A stretch of DNA of 64,000 bases from 2-01-FULL-39-10-A sp964525395 (lineage in GTDB: Bacteria > Patescibacteriota > Microgenomatia > Levybacterales > UBA12049). The stretch is taken from NCBI GenBank assembly GCA_964525395.1, contig CAZGGU010000002.1:1-64000 (forward strand), read 5' to 3'. Positions 51,488-59,755 of the stretch are shown piece by piece. Under the pieces are notes generated by a model. That model worked only from the letters and a program-made list of their open reading frames with translations, ran no database searches and had not been told where the DNA came from. Within the stretch, counting starts at the first letter, position 1; the number at the start of each line of letters is the position of its first letter. The position numbers and the translations under genes were made by a program.

Positions 51488-52732
51488 TTAACTAAATCCT
51501 GGAAGACCAAGGATATCAACTGTAATTAATCTAAGAATTGAGAGAGAAAAGATGATGAGTAAAAGTCCTGCAACGGCTGCTATTATGGCTTCTCTTGCTT
51601 CTGCTATTTTTTTAGGGTCCCCCTGTGAGGTCATTAGTTTAAATCCATTAGCGATAAAAAGAATAATAAGAATTCCACCGGAAAGACTGAGGACGAGAAT
51701 CAGCACGCTTCTAGCAAAGCCTTCAGGATTAATCCCAATCTTACCTATAGCTGTGTTGCAGGAGTTTGGAATTGCTTCGCCGGATTTAGGCTGACAGGGA
51801 TTAGAAACTTTATTGCCCGGGTAGTCATAGCAGCCCAACTTTCCATCTGTGCCTGTGGTGCAGTATTTGCCACCGCATTCGGAATCATTATTGCAGCCTG
51901 AATGACCACCGTTTTGATCCACCGTGAAAGAGTCTGAGCAGTTTGTGTTATATTTGCCATCGATCTGGACTTTATATGAGTTTTCTCCTATTAAATCATT
52001 TCCTACCGATACTCCCGCCGCTGCCTCGAGTTCACTTCTAGTTGGTGTAAATCTTTTTATCTCTGATCCATTTTCAGTTCCATTTATTTGAATAATTCTG
52101 ACAAGCATTTTATCTTCAGGTTTTTCTGTAAACTCCTTTTTAAATGCAGCTTTTATTTTAACTTCAGTTCCAGGCTTAAAATCAGTGTTTAGATATGTAA
52201 TCGTGCAAAACTTATTGTCAACGCTAGTTTTTTGAATTTCCAAAGAGGCGCTTCCTAGGCTGCAGAGTAGAAAATCTCTGTTTTGACCCTGCTCTCCTTG
52301 GTGTCCGGTGGTTCTTAAATTGAATTCATATTTGCCAGGGTTGAAATCTGATGCATGATCCCCCTTTGTGTTTCCATTTCGATCAAATGGGGTATTAACA
52401 GTTGCGAGAGTATCTTCTTCGAATCGTTCCAGCGTCACTTTCGCAGGTACATTTGATTTATAAAATAAATCTCCAGTATCTTCTCCAATCGTACGAATGT
52501 CTCCTCCTTGTGGATTTATTGTCATTTCAATATTTGACGTAAGTGGAATTTGTTGACCCTTTATTTTTAAGGTGATGCTATTTATTATATGGTCATCATC
52601 TCCTGCAGACTGTTTTTCTGAAATCTTCTGGATAGAACATTCACTTTTAGAATTTTGAGCATAAGTAGGCTGAGTGTAAGTTGAAACAATCAGTATTAAA
52701 AAGAGTAGGACAGCAAAGATAATTCTTTTCAC
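51488..52732 (-). CDS. Pilin-like protein with large ectodomain (adhesin-tip candidate)
   Basis: A 414-aa protein. Signal peptide (MKRIIFAVLLFLILIV…TYAQ), then ~290 residues of beta-rich outer domain with many cysteines (CNNDSECGGKYCTTG like a small disulfide knot), then a C-terminal pair of helices around NGFKLMTSQGDPKKIAEAREAI, the same loop seen in pilins 1-3. It may be a minor pilin that carries a binding domain on the pilus. Start GTG 52732 lies 6 nt after TACGAT. Confidence 0.65.
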   Translation of the reverse strand: MKRIIFAVLLFLILIVSTYTQPTYAQNSKSECSIQKISEKQSAGDDDHIINSITLKIKGQQIPLTSNIEMTINPQGGDIRTIGEDTGDLFYKSNVPAKVTLERFEEDTLATVNTPFDRNGNTKGDHASDFNPGKYEFNLRTTGHQGEQGQNRDFLLCSLGSASLEIQKTSVDNKFCTITYLNTDFKPGTEVKIKAAFKKEFTEKPEDKMLVRIIQINGTENGSEIKRFTPTRSELEAAAGVSVGNDLIGENSYKVQIDGKYNTNCSDSFTVDQNGGHSGCNNDSECGGKYCTTGTDGKLGCYDYPGNKVSNPCQPKSGEAIPNSCNTAIGKIGINPEGFARSVLILVLSLSGGILIILFIANGFKLMTSQGDPKKIAEAREAIIAAVAGLLLIIFSLSILRLITVDILGLPGFS

Positions 52733-52738
52733 AATTTT

Positions 52739-52767
52739 ATCGTAGAAGAAAATGAGATTTTTGGCAA
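52739..52767 (-). promoter_or_regulatory. Promoter of the adhesin-like pilin: TTGCCA-N17-TACGAT
   Basis: Minus strand: -35 TTGCCA (52767-52762), 17-nt spacer, -10 TACGAT (52744-52739), ending 6 nt before the GTG. Confidence 0.55.
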
Positions 52768-52768
52768 G

Positions 52769-54076
52769 TTAAGGTGTGAATTTAAAGCCGCGTCCTTTTA
52801 CAGTTTGCAGATGAAGCGGTGAATTAGGGTTTTCTTCAATTTTTTTCCTAACCCTAAAAATAAGTTGATCAAGCGCTTGCTCTGAGACCCCAACTGTAGT
52901 GCCTAAATCTCCCCAAACTGCAGAGATGATTTCCTCTCTTTCGATTATCTTGTCAGGATTCATTAGCAGATAAGCAAGAAGCTTAAATTCAGCAGATGTT
53001 AAAGATTCTGAAATAATAATTTTTCCTTTTTTAATTTCTTTAGACTCTTTATTAAAACTAATCTTTTGAGTATCTGTCTCATTTTGTTTTTTTGCATAAG
53101 ACATGAGTAGCGGAAGAGCAAATTTATTATCCCTAACTAATCCTACTGCCACGAGATGTGAAGAATCGTGAGCTTTGTTTTCCTCGATGAGGTTTTGCTC
53201 AAATGGAGTAAAATATTTCCAAATTTCTTCCAAAACTGCCTTGATTCTGCTGTTTGAAAATAAAGATTTTTCTAAATTTTCTTGTTCACCGTTTTCTAGA
53301 CAAGCCTCAGCTGCTACTCTGGTTAGTTTTCCTACGCCTCCAGTTAAATTCGTGACTGTCTCGAGTGTTTGCTCTGAAAGTTTTTTATTCGCTTGTTTTT
53401 GAATATAATTTAACCTGAAATCTAAAACTGCCTTATTCATCAGCGGCAAATATACTATATTTCCTACTACGAATTCGTAATAATCAGCAATTAAATCATT
53501 TTCTACTATTTCTTCGAGTGGGCGAGAGAGAGGAAAGATAGCAGAGAAGCGATATTTAGCTCTGTCTCTAAGAACCCTAAGATTGCTAAAAAATTGTGGC
53601 GTAAGCATTGGGAGATATTCCTCAAAGCGATCGAAGAGAAAAACAACTGTATATTCTTTTTCAAGTGACAGATAATCAATAGATTTTCGCAGTCCTTGAA
53701 ACAGAACTAGTTCATCGTTGGTTTTGAGGCTTTGTTCGAAAAGTCCACGAATATATTTAGATTCTTCTTCCAGATGGCGTTCTTCAAAAGAATCAAGTAG
53801 CTCAAGAAACATATACTTGGTAGCCTCAGTTAATGGTCGTTTTTTAATTTCAGAGAAATTCATCATGACGAAGTGAAACCATTTTTCGTTTTCCTTGAGG
53901 TGAAGAGTTCTGGCTTCGCGATTGTAGGAAAGAAGTCCCATGATGTTGGATCTTCCTACGCCTGGAAGAGAAACGATTTGCGCAGAATTTCCAGATTTTA
54001 TATATGAGAGGACTTTATCAATTTCATCAAACCATGAATCTGGGGGATATAGAGATTCGAAATGTTTAGGATCCAT
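52769..54076 (-). CDS. P-loop NTPase fused to OmpR-type winged helix (regulator)
   Basis: A 435-aa protein. An N-terminal ATPase-like domain has SLPGVGRSNIMGLL, a P-loop in which the usual Lys is Arg, and a Walker B-like TVVFLFDRFEEYLPML. The C-terminal ~95 residues are a PhoB/OmpR winged helix: LTSAEFKLLAYLLMNPDKIIEREEI, ISAVWGDLG, LDQLIFRVRKKIEENPN, TVKGRGFKF. It has no receiver domain. The layout is STAND-like. Being first in the leftward T4SS block, it probably controls it. TACAAT ends 6 nt before the ATG. Confidence 0.7.
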   Translation of the reverse strand: MDPKHFESLYPPDSWFDEIDKVLSYIKSGNSAQIVSLPGVGRSNIMGLLSYNREARTLHLKENEKWFHFVMMNFSEIKKRPLTEATKYMFLELLDSFEERHLEEESKYIRGLFEQSLKTNDELVLFQGLRKSIDYLSLEKEYTVVFLFDRFEEYLPMLTPQFFSNLRVLRDRAKYRFSAIFPLSRPLEEIVENDLIADYYEFVVGNIVYLPLMNKAVLDFRLNYIQKQANKKLSEQTLETVTNLTGGVGKLTRVAAEACLENGEQENLEKSLFSNSRIKAVLEEIWKYFTPFEQNLIEENKAHDSSHLVAVGLVRDNKFALPLLMSYAKKQNETDTQKISFNKESKEIKKGKIIISESLTSAEFKLLAYLLMNPDKIIEREEIISAVWGDLGTTVGVSEQALDQLIFRVRKKIEENPNSPLHLQTVKGRGFKFTP

Positions 54077-54136
54077 TAAAACATTGTAATCTAACTAGCC
54101 TCAAAACGTCAATTTTATAAGGCTTTTGTAATGTAG

Positions 54137-54174
54137 ATATCAAGTCTATAGTTTGATTTTTCCTTAAACTACGC
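54137..54174 (+). promoter_or_regulatory. Bipartite 38-nt motif upstream of the giant gene
   Basis: ATATCAAG (54137-54144), 20 nt, TAAACTACGC (54165-54174), 2 nt before the ATG at 54177. The same two blocks with identical spacing occur at 59893-59930. Confidence 0.45.
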
Positions 54175-54176
54175 AC

Positions 54177-57100
54177 ATGGAAAGAGAAGCTTTCACGCCA
54201 GAAGAATTGACAGGACAAGGCCAAAACGCCTATTCTAGAAGTATGCCAGAAACACCTGATAATCCTATTAAAGGTCCTGAACAAATACCGCCTCAAAGAG
54301 TAAAAAGACCACATTCAGAAGTTAACCCATCGTCAATTGAAGAAAGAATTCAGCAAATGGCGGAGGAATATCGAGGAAAAGGAATTCCTGTAGATTTTGG
54401 CACTCTCCAAGCTTTTAGAGCTCTTGCAGAAAGAGGAATTATGCCAATGGGTGGAGGCGCAGACGATCCCGATGGGGGACCTGCGGGGGGAAGAAGACGA
54501 AGAAGAGCGGGAGCAGATGGAGTGCCGCCAATTCCACTAGATGAACAAATTAATGCATTTGCAGAAGCGAATGGGCTTAGTCCTGAAACCGACCGTGCTT
54601 ATATTCTTAACGCGTTGGACCGTCAAAGAGCAGATGATGAGAGAAGAGCTGCTAGAGCTCAAGGGGCAGAGGGGTGGAGAACTATGTATCTTAAGGATCA
54701 GGACATGGAAATTTTGAACAGAAATCCCATGGAGTGGATCGAGGAAAAGTTTAATGAAATAAATGCTCTTGCTAAGAAAGGAGCAGAACTTGATTCTCCT
54801 GCGCTTCAGCGTATTCAAACACTTTTCGGAGAAGCGCATGAGTACGTAGCTAATTTTAAGAAAAATGATCCTGAGCTAGTTCAGCAATTTACTGATGTAT
54901 TTTTAGGAAGACTTAACTTAATGTTTATGGCTTCCACTATTGAGCTACGAGATTTAGAGTCTGCAGGGAAAATGGCAAGAAGAACAAAAGCTTCTACTCT
55001 ATTTAGTGCGATGGAATATGAAGATGGAAAAGTAGGAATGCTCTATAACAGAATGCAAACTATGTATGAAGATTACAGATTGGCTATCGGAGGAGTAGAT
55101 AGAAAAATATTACCCGAGTTTGAATCTCGATTCCAGCAATTTATTATAGACGGAGAAATGAAGATGGCGAAGAGAGGGGTAGGTGAATATGCGGCCAAAT
55201 ATGCAGAAATAACGGCTATTGTTAATGGGCAAGGATTGTCAGAAAGACAAAGAGTAATACTTGGGAAGATGGGAATAAATCCCGATGATCCTATTCAGGC
55301 TACCCCAGAAAAGCTAGAAGAAGCAAGACAAGCTGAGATAAATGACAGAATTGAGCTAGATATTAGAAGAGCAATGGGACCTGCTTGGGATATTTTCCGT
55401 ATAACCCAGCGTCATGCGGTTATTAATGCTAGAGCGCATAAAACAAATTCTAGAGATGTTAAGAAATTGGCTGGAGGTTGGAAGGAGTTTTTAGGTCAGA
55501 ATGGTGCTGCTTTTGCTTCATTTAACGCGGAAAATATGCTCTGGGAGGAATATGGCCTCTATACTGGTCATGATTGGGCTTTTGTAAGAGAAATTAAGCG
55601 TGATCTGGCAACTTCAGAGATAGCAGATAGGCTCAAAAATATTAAGAAAAAAAGAGCTAAATTAAATGCTGGTGAAGATCCAGATAAAGATGATCATCAT
55701 GTAAGCGATGAGGATGAAGGAGAAGAGGATCATCATGTTCTTCATGATGAACATCCAGAAACACCTGAACAAAGAAATGTTAGATTTGCGGAAATACGTA
55801 GACAGCTTCAAATTGAAGAGAATATTTTACGCAACATGACACAAGCAGATGTGGATGAGTTTGGAAAGACGCTCTTTAGAGATATGTATGCAGCTGCTGA
55901 TTTTTACTCCTCTGGGTGGAGAATGAACGGTATCTTAGATCAGCTTGACAAGTATGGAAATTATTTAAATTCTCAGGATGGGGTGGATCCACATCATCCA
56001 GTATTTGATTCCAAAAATTTCGGAATGTTTGTTCGATTAAGGGCAGATGCAGGTGGTAGAAGAGATACCTGGGAAAGAATTGCCACATTTCGACAGGAGG
56101 AAATATTAAGGCTTTACAGAGATAAAATTCTGACAGAGCCTAGCCCACAGTACGATAGCCATGGTCATAAAATTAAGGCAAAAAAGCCAGCGCCAGATTA
56201 TATGAAGCCGTCGCTTGATTTATTCTTCGGTAAGCTTAGAGAAATGGGAATAACTACTGACGATTTACCTGCAGAATTAAAAGATGCTCAAACAACTGAA
56301 TACGATGTATTTAAATTAAGGTATGGAGCAGCGATTCAAACTATTCGCCAGCAGGAGATGGAGGCTAGGGGAAATGGAGTACCGCGTCAAATAGACTTTT
56401 CTGCAATTGAGGTAGGATCAGATGACTATGTAAGATTTAAAGAAATAATTGATAATTCAGTGGGAAAGGAAGGAGCAATTGATGATGTCATAAGAGTTTA
56501 CAAGGAAATGAATAGATTCATTGGACGTAGGGATGCTATTGGTTTTGAACCCAAGGTGATTGATAGGCTTATTTATGATCCCAAGTTTGCGGATATTTAC
56601 ACGAGAGTGATAACAGCAGATGATATCCTTTCAACAAAGATTGAAGGACCCTCATCGCCTATAACTTCTCTTACTCAAAGTGTTTCCGTAGATCAGGCAA
56701 CTGACGCACTTGTTAGAAATTTTAATGATTTAGGCCATGCGGGAAATGCAATGGGTGGACTTTTGACGTTCGTTAAAGAAGAGCACGAAGAACCTAGATT
56801 AAAGGCAGCGCTTGAATTCGCTGAAGAAGCAAGCATGTATGGAGGGCAGGATGCTAGAGCTAAGAATGTAAGATTTACTTTTGGAACTTATCTTAATCTA
56901 GCGAAGAAAGATTGGCTTTGGGACACAATGGATTTTGAGTCAGGGCCTGCAAGAAAAGCGATTTCAAATGCACAGAAAATATATGGGCCACAGTTGAAGG
57001 CTAAATCAAGAGCAGAATTAAGACATGAATTAGATGAAATTAGATATAAGCTCGAGGGCGCCTTTGGAGGACACCTCGGTGATAAATATTATAGAGAGCT

Positions 57101-57290
57101 TGAGCATATGCTTGAGGTAACTAGTGGAGATTCTAATAAGATGAGATTTATGTCATTCATGATTGTTTTAATTGCAGCAGCTCTTGTAACACCAGTTGGA
57201 GTTTCTAAAGATAGCTTTAATGATGTTGGAGGACTTCTCGCAGGTGGTGGGGGCGGCGGCGGTGGTGGTGGGGGCGGAGGCCATCATTAA
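54177..57290 (+). CDS. 1037-aa protein with C-terminal helix and poly-glycine tail
   Basis: A giant hydrophilic protein of unknown family. N-terminal ~110 residues are Pro/Arg/Gly-rich (GGRRRRRAG). The main body (~120-980) is helical and charged. An acidic His-rich loop near residue 500 (DKDDHHVSDEDEGEEDHH) could bind metal. At ~990-1010 is one hydrophobic helix (FMIVLIAAALVTPVGV), then a short linker and 13 Gly ending HH. Read divergently from the regulator gene, and just before the VirB6-like gene. The C-terminal helix suggests a tail-anchored protein with a large cytoplasmic domain, though the poly-Gly end could be surface-exposed or a processing signal. Confidence 0.6.
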   Translation: MEREAFTPEELTGQGQNAYSRSMPETPDNPIKGPEQIPPQRVKRPHSEVNPSSIEERIQQMAEEYRGKGIPVDFGTLQAFRALAERGIMPMGGGADDPDGGPAGGRRRRRAGADGVPPIPLDEQINAFAEANGLSPETDRAYILNALDRQRADDERRAARAQGAEGWRTMYLKDQDMEILNRNPMEWIEEKFNEINALAKKGAELDSPALQRIQTLFGEAHEYVANFKKNDPELVQQFTDVFLGRLNLMFMASTIELRDLESAGKMARRTKASTLFSAMEYEDGKVGMLYNRMQTMYEDYRLAIGGVDRKILPEFESRFQQFIIDGEMKMAKRGVGEYAAKYAEITAIVNGQGLSERQRVILGKMGINPDDPIQATPEKLEEARQAEINDRIELDIRRAMGPAWDIFRITQRHAVINARAHKTNSRDVKKLAGGWKEFLGQNGAAFASFNAENMLWEEYGLYTGHDWAFVREIKRDLATSEIADRLKNIKKKRAKLNAGEDPDKDDHHVSDEDEGEEDHHVLHDEHPETPEQRNVRFAEIRRQLQIEENILRNMTQADVDEFGKTLFRDMYAAADFYSSGWRMNGILDQLDKYGNYLNSQDGVDPHHPVFDSKNFGMFVRLRADAGGRRDTWERIATFRQEEILRLYRDKILTEPSPQYDSHGHKIKAKKPAPDYMKPSLDLFFGKLREMGITTDDLPAELKDAQTTEYDVFKLRYGAAIQTIRQQEMEARGNGVPRQIDFSAIEVGSDDYVRFKEIIDNSVGKEGAIDDVIRVYKEMNRFIGRRDAIGFEPKVIDRLIYDPKFADIYTRVITADDILSTKIEGPSSPITSLTQSVSVDQATDALVRNFNDLGHAGNAMGGLLTFVKEEHEEPRLKAALEFAEEASMYGGQDARAKNVRFTFGTYLNLAKKDWLWDTMDFESGPARKAISNAQKIYGPQLKAKSRAELRHELDEIRYKLEGAFGGHLGDKYYRELEHMLEVTSGDSNKMRFMSFMIVLIAAALVTPVGVSKDSFNDVGGLLAGGGGGGGGGGGGGHH
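57243..57281 (+). repeat. Poly-glycine codon tract (13 codons)
   Basis: 39 nt of GGN codons using GGT, GGG, GGC and GGA, so this is not a simple single-codon microsatellite. Nearly all G/C in an AT-rich region, at the C-terminus of the giant gene. Confidence 0.85.
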
Positions 57291-57315
57291 TTGACATAGG
57301 TATTAAACTTTAATC

Positions 57316-58887
57316 TTAATGGCCACTACCGTACGGTTTCGTAAATCCTGAATATATCATTGCCTTCGCAAGAATATTAGTTCCTTTTCCACCTCCATGT
57401 TGAGCATGTACGTTCCTTGCCCATGTGTCAGCTGCAGTCTTTGGAATTCCTAAGTATTTTCCGCCAACTCCGAGTGGTCCCATAATATTTCCAAAATTAA
57501 CACCTGGAGCTTTGAACGCATCTTTAGTGGTGGTTAAGACATTTGGTAGCATTAAAATAAATCCAAGACCAACTATTGCCCCGATTGCTTCGGTATTCGT
57601 TCCGCCAACCAGTGGGGGAACGAATCTCGTTACAGAGTCGCCATTAAAGGATTCAATGAAGTAGGAGGCAAGTAGGAAAAAAGCTACAGCTACTGGATAA
57701 ACGGCTAAATTGGCTAAAAGATCTTTAATCCATACTCCTATCCCAGCTTTGGAGCCTGGCATAACTCCAGCGATAATCCAAAATGGAGCAAAAATAATAT
57801 CAAGAATTAAGTTTACATAGGCAACAACGAGTACGACCCAAACCCTAAATAAACAGACAACTACCGCAATGGCAATAATTAAAAATGCTAGGATGTTTAC
57901 AATCACACCAACTACGCCACCAATTATATTTCCCACAATATCTCCATTGCCGAAGTTAGAAGATGGACCAGTAAAGACTGATTTGATAACTTCAGCAAAA
58001 GCAGATGATACTTGTCCTGCGATTCCCAGTATTCCGCCATTTTCACTAAAAGCGGCATTAGCTGCATTAAAAGGATTAGAGGCTCCCACGACTGCATTAG
58101 CAGCTTCAGGAGACACTACAGTTGAGGTAGCGCTTTGGATGACAAAAGCAAAAAGGTAGGTAGCTACGAACATGATATCAATGAGTAATCCGGCGATTGC
58201 AAATGAGAAGGTAACTGCAATTATTCCCATAATTATTTTGGGTAATTGATTTTGAATGGTCATCACGTCATGTGCGTCAATATGGACCCTAAGCATTATT
58301 CCAAGACCGACAACGACGAAGGCGAGAATTAGAATTAAGTAGACAATATTTCTCATAGCCACCCACAGTGGAAGAACGGGCTGGAGGCCGCAAAAGCCAA
58401 CTCCTCTAGAAAGATTTTTACATGGATCAGTATTTTCTTGAGCATAAACTTTATCTCCTACGCCGAAATTACCTTTAAGATATGCAGTATATTGAGTAAA
58501 AGAGGCGGGCGGGGTAAAAGTCATATCAATTGCCTTTCCCATAACGGCGATTAAACCTCCCCCATTTTCTACATAACCGATTTTACCTGTTTCTGGATTT
58601 ACACCTAGACACTGTGTGCCTGGTCTGGTTGGGTCCACTCCTGTGAGTTGGCAAGCCATAGCCGACATGGTTTCGATAAGTAGTATCTGAACTCCATTAT
58701 GCATGTTCATTTCTACATTCGCTTCAGCATCTAAATTTTCTGTTTGTATATCAGCTTGAGGAGTAGTGGCCTCAATTTCATCAAGTGTTCCTGGAGTTTG
58801 CGCATAGGTTTTATGTGAAATTCCAGCGAAAAGAGCGAGGAATAAAAAGAAAGCAAGAAAAAATAATTTCTGGGCAGAAATTCTCAT
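57316..58887 (-). CDS. VirB6/TrbL-like T4SS inner-membrane protein
   Basis: A 523-aa protein with a signal peptide (…SHKTYAQTPG), an outer part, then at least six membrane helices (VYLILILAFVVVGLGIMLRV; IIMGIIAVTFSFAIAGLLI; ILAFLIIAIAVVVCLFRVW), a hydrophobic core and a Gly-rich end. The helix-rich core with FRVWVVLVVAYVNLILDIIFAPFWIIAG resembles TrbL/VirB6 proteins. VirB6 helps form the channel. It lies on the far side of the giant gene from the rest of the T4SS block. Confidence 0.75.
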   Translation of the reverse strand: MRISAQKLFFLAFFLFLALFAGISHKTYAQTPGTLDEIEATTPQADIQTENLDAEANVEMNMHNGVQILLIETMSAMACQLTGVDPTRPGTQCLGVNPETGKIGYVENGGGLIAVMGKAIDMTFTPPASFTQYTAYLKGNFGVGDKVYAQENTDPCKNLSRGVGFCGLQPVLPLWVAMRNIVYLILILAFVVVGLGIMLRVHIDAHDVMTIQNQLPKIIMGIIAVTFSFAIAGLLIDIMFVATYLFAFVIQSATSTVVSPEAANAVVGASNPFNAANAAFSENGGILGIAGQVSSAFAEVIKSVFTGPSSNFGNGDIVGNIIGGVVGVIVNILAFLIIAIAVVVCLFRVWVVLVVAYVNLILDIIFAPFWIIAGVMPGSKAGIGVWIKDLLANLAVYPVAVAFFLLASYFIESFNGDSVTRFVPPLVGGTNTEAIGAIVGLGFILMLPNVLTTTKDAFKAPGVNFGNIMGPLGVGGKYLGIPKTAADTWARNVHAQHGGGKGTNILAKAMIYSGFTKPYGSGH

Positions 58888-58956
58888 TAATTTCAGTTTG
58901 ATTTATTTGAGGAAATAAGTCAATAGAAATGATATAATATTGAGGCTAAAATTTTA

Positions 58957-59043
58957 GGAGAGGTCGCATAGTGGTCTAGTGCGGATGTCTTGAAAACATC
59001 TGTGGGTGCAAGCCTACCGCGAGTTCGAATCTCGCTCTCTCCG
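58957..59043 (+). tRNA. tRNA-Ser(UGA)
   Basis: 87-nt class II tRNA. Acceptor GGAGAGG/TCTCTCC (one G-T pair), anticodon stem GATGT/ACATC with loop CTTGAAA (anticodon TGA), long variable arm, T arm GCGAG-TTCGAAT-CTCGC, discriminator G. CCA is not encoded. TATAAT lies at 58933-58938. Confidence 0.93.
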
Positions 59044-59104
59044 CATATAGCGAGATGAGAAGTTTATGGTGAGCTTGTCGAATCCAAATCTCGCTCTCTC
59101 CGCA
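59028..59104 (+). repeat. 18-nt direct repeat of the tRNA-Ser 3' end
   Basis: AATCTCGCTCTCTCCGCA occurs at 59028-59045 (tRNA 3' end) and again exactly at 59087-59104. The intervening 41 nt include GAGCTTGTCGAATCC (59071-59085). This looks like the remnant of an integration site or of a decayed tandem tRNA. Confidence 0.6.
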
Positions 59105-59140
59105 CTAGAATAAAATTCCTCCTAATGATAAACTAAATTT

Positions 59141-59653
59141 ATGGAGTCTGCTCAGCCTCTTCATCATGAAACTAAAACCCTGCTTTCTTGGAGCGCGTAT
59201 GGTAGGCCTTATGTAAGGCGAGGAAAACAGTTTTATTTAACCGCCACACTTCTAGCGATTTTAATTTGTATTATTCTTTTTCTTTTTCATCAATACTTAT
59301 TTATATTTTTAGTTGGTTCGTTTCTTTTTGTAGCTTTTGCTTTTGCATACACGCCTCCGAAAAATTATCATTATAAAATTTCGAGTGAAGGCATACTTAT
59401 TGAAAAGAAGTTTTATCTCTGGGAAGAGCTTTATGACTTTTATTTTATGAAGAAGAATGGGGAGGAAATATTGTATGTTAGGACTGAATCATTTTATCCA
59501 GGAGCTTTAGTAATTCCACTTGGAGAACTGCCCAAAGACCAGGTAAAGCAGGCAATTATCAATTATCTTCCCTATAGAGAATATGTAGAGCCTACGTTTA
59601 TGGATAAATCAGGAGATTGGCTGGTAAAAAATTTTCCTCTTGAGAAAAATTAG
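59141..59653 (+). CDS. Conserved-type two-helix membrane protein, family unnamed
   Basis: A 170-aa protein: a hydrophilic start (LHHETKTLLSWSAYGRPYVRRGKQF), two close helices (~30-70), then a cytoplasmic beta-rich domain with YKISSEGILIEKKFYLWEELYDFYF and a late FMDKSGDWLVKNFPLEKN. I recall similar proteins in Microgenomates but no functional assignment. The stop abuts the tRNA-Ser(CGA) on the other strand. Confidence 0.7.
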   Translation: MESAQPLHHETKTLLSWSAYGRPYVRRGKQFYLTATLLAILICIILFLFHQYLFIFLVGSFLFVAFAFAYTPPKNYHYKISSEGILIEKKFYLWEELYDFYFMKKNGEEILYVRTESFYPGALVIPLGELPKDQVKQAIINYLPYREYVEPTFMDKSGDWLVKNFPLEKN

Positions 59654-59738
59654 CGGAGGGTACAGGATTTGAACCTGTGAAGAGCTTTCACCCTCGGGTT
59701 TTCGAAACCCGTGCAATTGGCCACTATGCGAACCCTCC
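59654..59738 (-). tRNA. tRNA-Ser(CGA)
   Basis: 85-nt class II tRNA. Acceptor GGAGGGT/ACCCTCC, anticodon stem CGGGT/ACCCG with loop TTCGAAA (anticodon CGA), long variable arm, discriminator G, no encoded CCA. Its 3' end is immediately next to the stop codon of the convergent gene. Confidence 0.92.
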
Positions 59739-59755
59739 TCAAGTTATATATTTTG

